A DNA stretch of 64,000 bases from Malus domestica (GCF_042453785.1 NC_091669.1:11668501-11732500), one strand, 5' to 3'. Positions 44,648 through 57,162 are shown, counted from the first letter of the stretch. Translations and numbers: made by a program. The notes: a model not told the origin generated them from the letters alone.

Positions 44648-46905
44648 CAGCAATGGCAGCACAGCAAACTGAACAAACTATTCCTCAGGATGCTTGGATT
44701 GTGGATACTGGTGCATCTCACCATATCACTGTTGATGTCAACACACTGAGTAAAGTCACACCATTCCAAGGTTCTGATACAATTACAATTGGCAATGGGA
44801 CAGGTTTATCTATTGCAAATACTGGTGCAACTACAATTAAAACCAACTCTCATAATCTTGTTCTTAACAATGTCTTACATGTGCCAAAAATAGCTCGAAG
44901 TTTGCTCTCTGTTCAACAATTATGTGCTGACAATCATAGTTGGTTTATCTGTGATGAGACTCAATTTTTTGTGCAGGACAAGAAGACAAGGGCCATCCTG
45001 TACAGAGGAAAGAGTAGAGCCGGCCGATTGTTTCAAATTCCTGTTGTCAAGCATTCAAGAGGAGCACAATCTGTGGTTCAGGAACCTTCTGTTTTTCTTG
45101 GGCAATTAGTCAAATCCACCTTGTGGCATCAACGGTTTGGTCATCCGACTAATGAAATAATGTCTATCATGTTAAGACAGTCAAACATACCAGTCGATTT
45201 AGATGCAAGTCATAGTATATGTACTCATTGTATTCAAGGAAAGATGTGTATACTTCCTTTTTCTCCTAGCAGTGATCGGTATTGTTTTCCATTTGAAAAG
45301 GTGCATTCAGATGTATGGGGTCCTGCTCCAGTCAAAACAGTAGAGGGGTATAGATACTATGTAACTTTTGTTGATCAATATACCAAATATACTTGGATTT
45401 TCCCAATGTATAACAAATCAGATGTGTATAGCATTTTTCTGAAATTTTATAATCTTGTTCATACACAGTTTGGTGTTGTCATTAAGTGTCTACAAACTGA
45501 TAGGGGGGGAGAGTACACAGGTCATTCTTTTAAAGCCTTTCTTGATGCAAAAGGTGTTGAACACTTGATTTCCTGTCCATACACTCCTCAACATAATGGA
45601 GTTGTTGAAAGAAAACATAGACATATAGTAGAAACTGCCATAACTCTTCTTGTTCAGGCTGCATTGCCAATTGAGTTTTGGTACTATGCTTGTGCACATG
45701 CTGTATTCTTGATTAATAGAATGCCATGTAAAGGGTTGTCTATGGAGTCACCTTATACGAAATTGTTTGCCAAGATTCCAGAGTTAAAAAGTTTGAAAGT
45801 GTTTGGGTCAGCAGTATACCCTTGGTTAAGACCTTACTCTGTTCACAAGTTACAACCTCGATCTGCCCAATGTGTGTTCTTAGGATATTCTATCGGCTAT
45901 AAAGGTGTGATTTGTTATCATGTTCAGACTAAGAAATGTTTCATCTCCAGACATGTTGTTTTTGATGAACGTGTCTTTCCTTATGCATTGTTAAAATCCT
46001 CAGTTCAAGAAGATGTTCCAGTTCATTCTCGGTTTAGCAGTGTAGTGGTCTCAATTCCAGTGGTCCAGAGATCTTCAGATCATGGGAATTCAGGTTCTCA
46101 ACATGGTCAGGAAGCATCTTCTTCATCTTCTACTGCAGTTCATCATGATATACAGACATCCATTTCTTCTTCAAACACAGGTAGTTCTACCACACGGGGA
46201 TTTGAAACACAGGCATTTCCACAAACTTTTTCCTCATCTCCACATGCAGGTCCCTTGCTTCCTGTCCTTGATCCTGCTCAGCTTCAGGTAATTCTTTCTT
46301 TGCCTCCATCACATACACACTCTCAATCACCGTCCCAGGACAATGTTATTCAAACTAGACTTAAGACTGGTGCTATTGTGCGGAGAGATTACACATCATT
46401 TCTGGCTTCATTACCTCAACTAGACTCTCTTCAGTTTCTGGATAGTGATACTGGGGAGTCCAATTGCTCTTTATCATGTGGTTTTTCATTCTTGGCTGAC
46501 ATACATGAAGTAGAGGAACCAAGGACTTTTAAAGCTGCATCAACAGTTCCTCAATGGCAAAAGGCTATGCAGGAGGAGTATGATGCCCTCAAGTCTCAGG
46601 GTACATGGAACCTTGTTCTCCCTCCAAGTGATAGAACAGTGATAGGGTGTAAGTGGGTCTATAAGGTAAAAAGGAATCCTGATGGGACAGTGTCAAGATA
46701 CAAAGCTCGATTGGTGGCTCAAGGTTTTAGTCAAGAGCACGGGGTAGATTATTCAGAAACCTTTAGCCCTGTGGTTCGACATTCAACTGTACGACTTATC
46801 TTGGCATTGGCAGCACAATTTCACTGGAGTTTAAGACAGTTAGATATTAAAAATACCTTTTTACATGGCGAACTTGAAGAAGAAGTGTATATGAAACAAC
46901 CCTAA
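44566..46905 (+). pseudogene. Copia 1 Pol, protease to start of RT
   Basis: Contains the aspartic protease motif [12 protein letters not shown] (about 44694), the integrase zinc region LWHQRFGHP...CTHC, the integrase core ([26 protein letters not shown]) and the first part of the RT domain ([20 protein letters not shown]). It ends at an in-frame TAA at 46903-46905, after MKQP. Reading continues in the same frame from 46906 (GFVDP...). This stop removes the RT active site from the product. Confidence 0.88.
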
Positions 46906-48132
46906 GGGTTTGTGGATCCAAACCATCCAACTCATGTGTGCAGATTAGTAAAGTCTTTATATGGCTTGAAACAAGCTCCAAGAGCTTGGAATTCCAAGTT
47001 TACTAGTTTTTTACCTGCTCTCGGGTTTAAAACTTCGATGTCTGATACAAGTTTGTTTGTGAAAGCTGATGGGAGTGATGTTATTTTGCTTCTGTTATAT
47101 GTTGATGACATCATTCTGACCGGATCCAATCCTGTGAAGATTCAAGCTGTGATTAACAATCTTGCAGATGTGTTTGATTTAAAAGATATGGGTCAGTTGA
47201 CATATTTTCTGGGTCTTCAAATTCACTATAATGCAGATGGTTCTTTGTTTGTGAATCAGTCAAAGTATACGAAGGAATTAGTGAAAAAGGATGGAATGGA
47301 GCATTGTAAGCCAACCTCAACACCTTCAAAACCATATTCTCAATTACTTACAATGGAAGGAATCCCATTGTCTGATCCTACACACTATAGAAGCCTGGTT
47401 GGAGCCCTGCAATATCTTACTTTTACTAGGCCTGATATAGCACACTCTGTCAATGTCGTATGCCAATATATGACCAATCCTACTGAGTTACATATGCATC
47501 TGGTCAAACGAATCATACGGTATCTGCAGGGTACAGCAACCTGTGGTATCCGATACACTCACTCTTCTGATTTTCAGATAAATGCATACTCTGATTCTGA
47601 CTGGGCAGCAGATATTAATACAAGACGGTCCATTACAGGCTATGTGGTTTACTTAGGTTCTAATCCGGTTTCATGGCAGTCAAAGAAACAGGCAACGGTC
47701 TCTCGAAGTTCCACAGAGGCAGAGTACAAAGCCTTGGCCCATTGTGCTGCTGATGTATTCTGGATTCGTTCTCTTCTTAAGGATGTCCATCAAGTTCTTA
47801 CACTACCTCCTACTCTACATTGTGATAATCTTTCTGCTCTAGCTTTATGTTCTAATCCAGTGTTTCATTCGAAGATTAAACATCTTGATACGGACTATCA
47901 CTTTGTCCGAGAGAAAGTTCAAAAAGGAGATCTTGCTGTTCAGTACATATCCACAAATGAGCAGGTCGCCGATGTGTTCACTAAAGGTTTGCATAGTCCA
48001 GTGTTCATTCACCACTGTGCCAATCTTCATGTTGGAGTGCCTGAGGATAATCCACAATGTTCTCAAACATTGCAAGTGCCGACAGTAGCAGATCAAGATC
48101 CTATCCATATCAACTCCTCCTCATTGTCATGA
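46906..48132 (+). pseudogene. Copia 1 RT and RNase H part
   Basis: Same frame as the preceding Pol part, separated from it only by the TAA at 46903. Carries [12 protein letters not shown], the RT catalytic LLYVDDIILTGS (near 47095-47130) and the RNase H motifs SDSDWA, SRSSTEAEYKAL and the HLDTDYHFVRE region. It ends shortly before the polypurine tract. Confidence 0.88.
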
Positions 48133-48195
48133 TCATCTATTTCTTTAGTGCTGCAAACACAATTCGGGAGATCCCAATTCTGTTTGAGGGGGGAG

Positions 48196-48475
48196 TATTA
48201 ACCATATAGATTTGGATTAGATTGAGTTTGTTAAATTTGGATTAGATTGAGTTTGTTGAAAAACAGTTAGAGTTAGAGTTTGTTGAAAGGGTAAAAGTGT
48301 AAATCTGCTCATTATAGTTTCTATATAAGCCTTGTTTAGAGACTTAGAGCAGTATCATGTAATCATAAAGCTTTCTACTATTCATTGAAAACAGAAACGT
48401 CTATCTCTCTCTTTCTTACTACTTGTTCTTCATTTTCTTTAGTCTCAAGATTTCATTGATTCTTTAGAGTTAATA
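48196..48475 (+). repeat. 3' LTR of copia 1
   Basis: 280 bp, identical to the 5' LTR except for one base (GAGTTTG here, GAGTGTG in the 5' copy). Preceded by the polypurine tract. Confidence 0.9.
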
Positions 48476-48623
48476 CAATACCCCCCTTCACGCATGGCAT
48501 CTGACTTAAAAGAAATTAATTAAAGGTTAGTGCATGTAGTACTAATTACATAATGCGTTGACTGTTCCAGACAATCGAATAGGTGTGGAAGGCTTTTGTG
48601 GGATCGAACCAAAGGTGGAACTG

Positions 48624-49977
48624 GGGAGGTGAGTGACCACCCCTAATGCCAAACAATATGTAATAACATAAACTAGGTATATATACATGAAATTTAAGTA
48701 AAGGGATATTCATTTTTTGAAAAAAAAAAGAGGATTAATTGTGGGACTCATTTCACATTAAATTTTAATAATCTGAACCGTCTATTAGGTAAGTCACGAT
48801 TTATAGATCATCATTGCAAAAATTCAATAAAATATGAAACCCTTTGCTCCTTAAATTATCACGATGAAATTCCAATGCTTCTTAGAATATAGTGTTCATC
48901 AATTTCTTTGAACTCAATTAAATGCCTCAAGTATTTCTAATTTGGCTAAATTTTGCGAGGATGATTTATGAAGTGTAACTTGAAAATAGACGGTTTGGAT
49001 CGTTGAAGTTTGATAGGTTGTGAAATCCCCCTTTTTTTCAATCCCCTTTCTTAAAGAGTAGTATACATATAAATATTGTGGCTAGCTGGAGACAGATTTG
49101 GAATTTAATAGAAGCTTAAAAGAGAAGCAGGAAGTAGCATAGGAAGGCAGATACTACGTACTTTAAGTATGGCATATTGTGAAGGAAGAGTTGATCAGCT
49201 TGTTAATAATTTGCTGATTTTGGAACTAATACAATTTGGCTGGTGCAGTTGACATGCATTATTATATAATTTAGTTGACATTCAGAGTAAAAACACAATA
49301 TAAATCTTTACATGCAGTTTCCCTTCTGCTCGCAGAGTGCAACGCGACATGTAGCTATAAAACCTGAACCGTTTTAGCAGGGTTGACCAAAAAACCAAGA
49401 TTTTGGATGGAGTTTTCTACTGTACATATCTACACGGGTTGCAGTACTCGAAACTGATCCCGAATTACTTAGGAAATGTTTGGTATTGTATTAAAAAAAA
49501 AATTTCATAATGAGAGAGAAAGAGGAGAGAGAAAGAGAGATGACATGTGACTAGTCCTTCCGAGTTGATCTCAAACTATGTTCTCCATTCATATGCCATG
49601 CATGGGACATGTAGATCATTGCCCTACGTTCTTTATACTTCCTTTATCATTTTTTATTTAAACTTATTCTTTTATATATTCTAGACTACTATTAGCAGTT
49701 TAGCAAATATTTATCATATTCACTTATACTTGTATGGGACAATCATATGAAAAGCAAAAAAAAAATGAAAATAATTATCAAAAGTAGCTTTCTATCTTTT
49801 CTTTTCAATTTTCAAAAAAACTGAACAGAAACTGCAAATTGAAAAAGAAAAAAAAAATTATCAAACGACCTTAATTAACAAGTAAAAGTATCCATGTTAA
49901 GCGCCACAACCAAAATGTACGTGTTGTAGCTCCAAAATCACGACATTGCAAAAACTAATTAAAAATGATTCACAAGC
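48624..49977. other. Former upstream region of the XTH pseudogene
   Basis: Non-coding. The segment 49078-49205 is an inverted copy of 49976-50100, the distal promoter of XTH B. XTH exon 1 is not found here, so it has been lost. The rest is AT-rich and unremarkable. Confidence 0.5.
49078..49205 (-). repeat. Inverted copy of XTH upstream sequence (left arm)
   Basis: Shares GGCTAGCTGGAGACAGATTT, GGCTTAAAAGAGAAGCAGGA-type and GTGAAGGAAGAGTTGATC blocks with the reverse complement of 49976-50100. Each arm points toward its own XTH copy in the same order, as expected for duplicated promoters arranged head to head. Confidence 0.8.
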
Positions 49978-50399
49978 CGATCAACTCTTCCTTCACATGT
50001 CATAACCAGCATCTGGCCATGGCTTCTTGTGCTGCTTCCTGCTTCTCTTTTAAGCCTCTATTCTCAAATTGCAAATCTGTCTCCAGCCAGCCAGCGATCT
50101 AGTTTGTATTATATTGTACAATATAATACAGTATTGCATCAACTTTGGCAGTGCAAGTAAGTCAAAACCCCAGGCACACCTCCCCCAGTTCTGCAAAGGG
50201 AGCTTAAGATTAGGGTTTTAATTTTTTAAATACTGCCAGCTCTATTCAACGCGGCATACTAGTTATATAAAGGGCTTCACAACTCAAATTATAGCATCAA
50301 AACCCAAACAGCCTTACCACTCCTCATCATATTTCCCTTCAAAGCAGCTGCTTAAACTTCTCTTGCTACCTCTCTCGGTCTTTTGTTCTACTACTAGAA
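49976..50399 (+). promoter_or_regulatory. Promoter of XTH B
   Basis: Includes the right arm of the inverted promoter repeat (49976-50100), CTATTCAACGCGGCATACTA (50242-50261, shared with XTH A) and a TATATAA box at 50264-50270, about 130 bp before the ATG. Confidence 0.6.
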
Positions 50400-51609
50400 A
50401 TGTTTTATTCGTCTAAGGTTTTGATGATACTTTTTCTTTCTTTGTTCATAAATTCTTTGATGGCCATGGCTGCCCAAGCTGGAAATTTCTATCAAGACTT
50501 TGACGTTACATTTGGCGATGGACGCGCTAAGATACTCGACGGAGGAAAGCTTCTCACACTCAACCTTGATCAGGTTTCTGGGTCTGGTTTCAAATCTAAG
50601 AATGAGTACTTATTTGGAAGAATTGATATGCAAATCAAGTTGGTGCCTGGGAACTCAGCTGGAACTGTCACTACCTACTATGTAAGTACTCTCAATCCTT
50701 ACTAGTTACTATGAAGATTTTAGAGAGACGGACTAATTGGCCACTGCTAACCAATGCAGATATTGGCCCTAACTTAAACTCTTCCATTATTGATGTAGTC
50801 TCAATTTTGTTGTTCCATTTTTGTTATATATGCAATTGCATTGCTAATTTTTGAAACAAAAATGTATATATATATATGCAGTTATCTTCTGAAGGTTTGA
50901 CTCATGACGAGATTGACTTTGAGTTTTTGGGTAATTCAACTGGTGAACCCTACACTCTCCATACAAATGTGTTCAGCCAAGGAAAAGGGGGCAGAGAACA
51001 ACAGTTCCATCTTTGGTTTGATCCCACAAAGACCTTCCACACCTACTCAATTGTTTGGAACAGACAAAACATTATGTAAGGGCATACACCCACAACTAAC
51101 CAGTTTTTTTAGGTCAGATGTCACACGTGAGCGGACGTGTTGACAGTGTCACAAATTATATAATCCACTTTCTAATGCATTCATATGAAATGTTATGCAG
51201 ATTCTTGGTGGACAGCATTCCAATCAGAGTGTTCAACAATTTGGAATCAGCTGGAGTCCCATTCCCTAAAACCCAGCCCATGAGGGTTTACTCAAGTCTT
51301 TGGAATGCCGATGAATGGGCAACAAGAGGTGGCCTTGTCAAGACTAATTGGACTCTAGCTCCTTTCACTGCCACTTACAGAAATTTTAAGGCCGATGCTT
51401 GTATTGCTGGATCATCATCCTCATGTGCCTCAACCATACCTACTAATCCATTGACAGAGAAGAGTGCATGGGAAACTCAAGGGATTGATGCCGCAGGTCG
51501 AAAAAGACTTCGTTGGGTGCAACAAAAGTTCATGATCTACAACTACTGCTCTGATTTTAAACGCTTCCCTGAAGGCCTTCCAGCTGAATGCAAGCAATCC
51601 AGGTTATAA
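50400..51609 (+). CDS. XTH: Xyloglucan endotransglucosylase/hydrolase B, three exons
   Basis: Exons 50400-50681, 50882-51075 and 51201-51609 join through GT-AG introns to give 294 residues. Exon 2 is exactly 194 bp, as in XTH A, and intron positions are identical. A signal peptide covers about residues 1-27 (ending MAAQAG). [11 protein letters not shown] is at residues 102-112, with E104 and E108 as the catalytic pair, followed by NSTGEPY. The C-terminal Cys-containing XET domain is complete and ends ECKQSRL. It modifies xyloglucan in the cell wall. The pseudogene to its left shares its 3' UTR and promoter, so the two are a recent inverted duplicate. Both catalytic residues and all exons are intact, so it is probably functional. 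Confidence 0.93.
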
Positions 51610-52417
51610 TTTGAAAGCGAGACCAGAAAACCAGATGATCATATATCCTCTCTTCTCATGTGCAGCATTCATTTTCTTGTATCACCAATTCCTTTATTAT
51701 ATATATGTATTCTTTTATTCCTTTTTTTATTCCCCCATGGTCTGTGTATTCTTGAACTGAATTGGGTTTTAGAATCAAAGCCTTATGATTATCAAATGAT
51801 TAGTCCATTTTGTTCAACATTATCAGCACTCCAAATGTTTGAAAACAGCATCAATGTGGAAAACTTGTGCTTGTTTAGCTTTCTGATTCACAGCTAATTT
51901 TGATACGACTTGCACTCCAAGATTTTGATATCAATAGACTCTAATGGACACATAAACAACAGCCACAAAGAAAACAATCAAACATAAAGCAAATGAAAGT
52001 TTTGATCTGGGTTACAATAAATAAGCAGGAGCAACTCAGAAGATAGCATGTTGAAGAAAATAGAACCCTTGTGTAGTTCTCAGACACTTGCAGGGCTATT
52101 GTTGAATTTATATTTAAGTTTATAGGAAGATAAGGTTGGTCTAAATCAGTTGACTAGTCCTTCCTAGTTAATCCTAGGCTGTGTACTTCATCACGGTGTC
52201 AAATGACATACGCCGTGTGAAATGTAAAAGAATTGCTGTTCTCCGCATTTTCTCATATTTATTATTTAAAACTCTCCTTATCTTATTCTTGACTACTATT
52301 AGCAAGAACAACTTCAAAAATTATTATATTTTAATTCGACCATACATGTACGTAAAAATTTAAATGAAAAAAATATTCGATAGAAAGAAAGGTTTGTTGA
52401 CTTGTGAGGAAAGATAG
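51610..52417. other. 3' UTR of XTH B and intergenic
   Basis: Presumed 3' UTR, then AT-rich sequence. No further gene seen before the next retrotransposon. Confidence 0.5.
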
Positions 52418-52422
52418 CTAAT

Positions 52423-52795
52423 GGTTAGTGTTTAAGTGTTTTAGCTGAAATAAATCAATCCATTTTACTTGTTTTAATTAGAGCCTTTGGATTACATTCC
52501 AAATGGATGCTCTAGATTTAAGTGAGAGTTAATGATATAGAGTGACAACTGTAGCTATCTCATAGGATAGATGAAATGAATGGTTGTGACGTATTCTTTC
52601 TGTTATGAGAGAGAGTGTGTAATGATGTTTTTGTATGAGTGCTATCGGTAACATTTTCCGATTGAGCAGAGAAGAAAAAATGGAAGTTGTTGTTCACTCA
52701 TCTCTGTGAATATTCCCAGCAACCTTTCGTTTTCCTTTCCTCCAGAAATCTCAATAAAACACATTGAATCACAGCATAAAATACACAATCTAACA
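52423..52795 (+). repeat. 5' LTR of copia 2
   Basis: 373 bp ending TAACA. Its first base is G where the 3' copy has the canonical TG start, so the terminal dinucleotide has mutated. Confidence 0.9.
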
Positions 52796-52936
52796 TGGCC
52801 TCAGAGCCAGGTTGCATCATCTGCAACTGGGCGTGAATCTGTGAAGCTCACAGTGAAAAGCTCGAACTGACCGTTGAGCTTTCTCACTGAAGAAAACTCG
52901 GAGAAGAAAGTGTAGTGATCTTAGATCTCGTCTCAT

Positions 52937-54370
52937 ATGGCTGGATCGAGTGGAGCTGATCTTCGTGCGCCGGTATTCAATGGTGATAACTTTGATTTCT
53001 GGCAGATTCGGATGAAGACAATATTCCGATCACACGAGCTCTGGGATATAGTCGAAAATGGTGTCGAAACTTCGGCGAAAAAGGATGAAGAACTCACTGT
53101 AGCTGAAAGCAAGCTATTGAAGGAGAATATAGTCAGAGATGCGAAGGCACTTGGAATCATTCAAGGAGCCGTTTCTGATCTGATCTTTCCGAGAATCGCC
53201 ATCCAAGAGACTGCAAATGCTGCTTGGAATGTGCTGAAACAAGAATTTGTGGGAGATAAACGGGTAAGGGCTGTGAAACTCCAAGGCTTACGCCGTGATT
53301 TTGAATATACTAGAATGGGTGAAAATGAAGCTTTCTCTGCATATCTAGTTAGATTGTTTGATTTGATTAGTTAAATGAGAAGCTATGGTGAGGAGATAAG
53401 TAATCAGAGAATCGTTCAAAAGTTGCTGATAAGTTTACCTAGGTCCTATGATAGTATTGCTTATGTGATTGAAAATACTAAGGATCTAGATACTATTGAT
53501 GTTCAAGATGTGGTAGCTATTCTCAAAGGTTATGAGTAAAGAATTGACACGCATGATGAATCTCACACTGAGAAAGCATTTGTTAGTCTCAGTATTGCTC
53601 CAAAACAGAATAAGTACAATGGGAATCAAGGGTTCAAACCACAGAAGAATTGGAAGTCCAAATGGAAGAAAGGAGATAATAGACCTGCAAATCAAACTGG
53701 AAAAGTTGCAGGTACTTCTGAAGGAGCTAAGAATCCTTGTATACATTGTGATAAACTGCATTTTGGTGAATGTTGGTTCAAAGATAAACCAAGGTGTCAT
53801 AGTTGTCATAAGTTGGGGCATATTGCAAGAGATTGCCAAGTCAAGAAGGAGAAGGCTAATCAACATGTGAATTTTGTTAATCAAGTCAATGATACTCCTA
53901 CCATGTTCTATGTCTGCAATAATGTCACTGTGAAGAAAAGTGAAGATATATGGTATGTAAACAGTGGTTGCAGTAACCATATGACTGGAAGGGAGGATTT
54001 GCTAATCGACATTGATAGAAATATAATTGCTAAGGTTGAAATGGGTACTGGACAGCTCATTGAAGTCACAGGGAAAGGAAGTTTAGTAGTTGATACCAAA
54101 ATGGGAAGGAGATATATCAAGGAAGTGATGTTAATTCCAGGTTTAAAAGAAAATTTGCTCAGTGTAGGGAAAATGATGGAACACGGTTACTTTCTTGTGT
54201 TTGGAGGTGCAACTGCAGAAATATATGATGATAGTTCAATCTCTAATCTGATAGCTAGAGTACCAATGAAGGGTAATAGAAGTTTTCCCTTGAGACTTAA
54301 ACCTGAGATGCAGGTTGCTCTAAAGGCTAGTGTGTATCAGTTTTCTAAAATCTGGCATAAGAGGTTATGA
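52937..54370 (+). pseudogene. Copia 2 Gag and protease, with internal stops
   Basis: Gag starts MAGSSGADLRAPVFNGDNFD, typical of the UBN2 family. One frame continues through stops at 53372 and 53537 to a zinc knuckle (CHSCHKLGHIARDC, near 53800) and an aspartic protease-like YVNSGCSNHMTG. There the catalytic Asp-Thr-Gly/Ser-Gly triad reads N-S-G, so the catalytic Asp is lost. The frame ends at a stop where integrase zinc-region similarity begins. Confidence 0.85.
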
Positions 54371-55075
54371 CATTTGAATTTGGGCAGTTTGAAGCCAACT
54401 CAAAGAGCATGATATGGTGTTGGGTTTGCTTGATCTTGAAATGACAAATGAGATATGTGAAGGGTGTGCTTTTGGGAAGCATTGCAGAGATGCATTTCCA
54501 AAGGAGGCATCATGGAGGGCCTCACTACCTCTTGAACTCATTCATTCTGACATTTGTGGACTTGTGCAGATTTCTACAAAGGCTGGAAATAGGTATTTTC
54601 TTACCTTTATAGATGACTGCACGCGGATGTGTTGGGTTTACTTCTTAAGGAACAAGTCAGAGGTGTTTAGTATATTCAAGAAATTTAAGCTCACAATTGA
54701 ATTGCAAAGTGGATGAAGTTGAGAAGTGACAGAGGAGGAGAATATGTATCTGTTGAATTCAGGGAATTTTGTGAAGAAATGGGCATGGAAAGACAACTTA
54801 CAGTGGGATACACACCTCAGCAGAATGGAGTAGCTGAGAGGAAGAATAGAACCATAGTTGAGATGGCAAAGTGTATGATGATTGAAAAGAGTGTTCCATT
54901 TGAATTCTGGGCAGAAGCTGTTAATACATCAGTATATATTTTGAACAGAAGTCCTACCAAGTCTCTTGATAAGAAGACTTCTTTCGAGGCATATAGTGGA
55001 AGAAAACCAGGGATCAAACACTTGAAGATTTTTGGTTCTGTGTGTTATGCATACATCCCAAGACAAGTGATAAAA
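54371..55075 (+). pseudogene. Copia 2 integrase, frame-shifted
   Basis: Integrase pieces occur in successive frames: EGCAFGKHCRDAFPK and LELIHSDICG (54414-54716), then LRSDRGGEYVS and YTPQQNGVAERKNRTIVE (54713-55084). At least two frameshifts and one deletion (near 55060) break it. Confidence 0.85.
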
Positions 55076-56802
55076 GTGATGTAAATGATGAATTCTTAGC
55101 ATTTTCATCTGAAACAAATGAGTTAATTGAAAATGGTTCAAGGCTGGTGCAAATGCAGAGTAACACAGGTCCTCAAGACTATGATCATACTCCTTTGAAG
55201 TTCAAAAGTTTGACAGAAATATATGCAAAATACAATCTGTGCATTATTGAGCCTGAGAACTTTGAGGAAGCAGCAAAAGATGAATCATGGCAGAAGGCAA
55301 TGGAAGCAGAAATAGGCATGATAGAGAAGAATTGCACCTGGGAACTTGTTGATAGACCATTTGATAAGCCGGTTGTGGGTGTCAAGTGGATCTATAAAAC
55401 AAAATTGAACCTAAATGGGTCTATACAGAAGAATAAGGCAAGGTTAATGGCTAAGGGATACTTTCAAAAGCCTGGAATCGATTTCAATGAGACATTTGCT
55501 CCTGTGGCAAGGCTTGATACTATTAGAACCTTAATTGGTCTTGCTGCACATAAAGGATGGAAGCTTTTTCAACTTGATGTAAAGTCTGCATTTCTGAATG
55601 GAGTTCTAAATGAGGAAGTATATGTAGATCAACCACTTGGTTTTATGATTGAAGGCAAGGAGGACAAGGTTTACAAGCTTAAGAAGGCCTTGTATGGGTT
55701 GAAACAGGCACCAAGGGCCTGGTACAAGGAGATTGACTCTCATTTCTGCAGCTCTGGTTTTCACAGAAGTCCAAGTGAAGCAACTCTCTACATCAAAGCA
55801 ATTGAGGCAGGAATTCTCATTGTTTCTTTGTATGTTGATGACATTATATACACAGGGAGTTTTAGTGCATTAATGAATGAGTTTAAAGCTGAAATGATGG
55901 GAAAGTATGAAATGTCTGATTTGGGACTATTGCACCATTTCTTGGGACTTGGTGTCATTCATACAGAAGGTAGTATCTTTCTGCATCAAAAGAAATATGC
56001 AAGAACTTTGTTGGAGAAATTTGGATTGAAGGAGTGCAAACCTGTTGCAAATCCACTTGTAACAAATGAAAGATTAATCAAAGAAGATGGAAGTGAATTA
56101 GCTGATGAGAGTCTTTACAGGCAGATTGTTGGTAGCTTGTTATATTTAACAGCTACAAGACCTGATATCATGTTTGCTGCAAGTTTACTTGCTCGGTTCA
56201 TGCATAATCCAACCAGGAAACATATGGGAACTGCAAAGAGAGTGCTAAGGTATATTCAAGGCACACTGGACTATGGAATTGCATATGAAAAGGGCAAAGA
56301 TGCTGTGCTTATTGGATACTGTGATAATGACTAGGCAGGAAGTGAAGATGACATGAAGAGCACCTCCGGATATGCTTTTAGCTTTGGTTCTAGAGCATTT
56401 TCTTGGGCCTCAATCAAACAAAGCAGTGTAGCTTTGTCCACTGCAGAGGCAGAGTATGTTAGTGCTGCAGAAGCAACTGCTCAAGCCATCTGATTAAGGT
56501 TTGTCTTATCAGATTTTGGAGAAGAACAAGTGGAACCTACTCAAATTCTATGTGATAACACTTTGGTTATTGCAATTTCTAAGAATCCAGTGGCACATCA
56601 TAAGACAAGACACATAAACAGAACGTTTCATTTCATCAGAGATGCACTGCAGAATGGTGAAGTTGATCTGATTTACTGCAAAACTAAAGAACAAGTTGCT
56701 GATATCTTTACAAAAGCATTGGCAATGGATAAATTTGAGTATTTGAGGAAGGCTTTGGGAGTGATTTCAGCTAAACACTTAGAAGGGAGTGTTAATGTTT
56801 AA
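55042..56802 (+). pseudogene. Copia 2 RT and RNase H, with stops
   Basis: RT with [31 protein letters not shown] and the catalytic [12 protein letters not shown]. RNase H follows (YCDND, stop at 56332, then ALSTAEAEYVSAAEATAQ, stop at 56491, then ILCDNTLVIAI and the RHINRTFHFIRD region). The frame is otherwise preserved to the polypurine tract. Confidence 0.88.
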
Positions 56803-57162
56803 GTGTTTTAGCTGAAATAAATCAATCCATTTTACTTGTTTTAAGTAGAGCCTTTGGATTACATTCCAAATGGATGCTCTAGATTTAAGTGAGAGTTAAT
56901 GATATTGAGTGACAACTGTAGCTATCTCATAGGATAGATGAAATGAATGGTTGTGATGTATTCTTTCTGTTATGAGAGAGAGTGTGTAATGATGTTTTTA
57001 TATGAGTGCTATCGGTAACATTTTCCGATTGAGCAGAGAAGAAAAAATGGAAGTTGTTGTTCACTCATCTCTGTGAATATTCCCAGCAACCTTTCATTTT
57101 CTTTTCCTCCAGAAATCTCAATAAAACACATTGAATCACAGCATAAAATACACAATCTAACA
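56790..57162 (+). repeat. 3' LTR of copia 2
   Basis: 373 bp with termini TGTTA and TAACA. Confidence 0.9.

Larger units (their letters stand above)
42608..48475 (+). mobile_element. Ty1/copia retrotransposon 1, nearly intact and young
   Basis: A 5.87-kb element with two 280-bp LTRs that differ at one position by eye. A Met-tRNA-type primer site, TGGTATCA, follows the 5' LTR at 42888, and a polypurine tract (GAGGGGGGAG) ends at 48195. Flanks CAACA (42603-42607) and CAATA (48476-48480) are an imperfect 5-bp target duplication. Domain order Gag, protease, integrase, RT, RNase H is the copia order. Only two lesions were found in the coding region: a frameshift near 44565 and an in-frame stop at 46903. 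It sits in intron 2 of the XTH pseudogene. Confidence 0.93.
42340..48623 (-). pseudogene. XTH pseudogene split by a copia retrotransposon
   Basis: Two XTH remnants flank the copia element. On the minus strand, 48623-48550 is the 3' half of exon 2 ([20 protein letters not shown]) with a GT donor. 42549-42385 is the start of exon 3 ([20 protein letters not shown], then [15 protein letters not shown]). Exon 3 then jumps to the stop-codon and 3' UTR region: 42390-42340 aligns with the sequence after the stop of XTH B (GAAAGCGAGACCAGAA). So most of the C-terminal half is deleted. Exon 1 and half of exon 2 are missing. The 3' UTR match shows it is closest to XTH B. The copia insertion lies in intron 2. 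Confidence 0.85.
52423..57162 (+). mobile_element. Ty1/copia retrotransposon 2, decayed
   Basis: A 4.74-kb element with two 373-bp LTRs and a perfect 5-bp target duplication CTAAT (52418-52422 and 57163-57167). LTRs differ at 8 positions (about 2%). A primer site TGGCCTCAGAGCCAGG follows the 5' LTR, and AGAAGGGAG precedes the 3' LTR. The coding region carries in-frame stops at 53372, 53537, 54368, 56332 and 56491, plus frame changes near 54400, 54710 and 55060. Same orientation as copia 1 but a different family. Confidence 0.93.
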
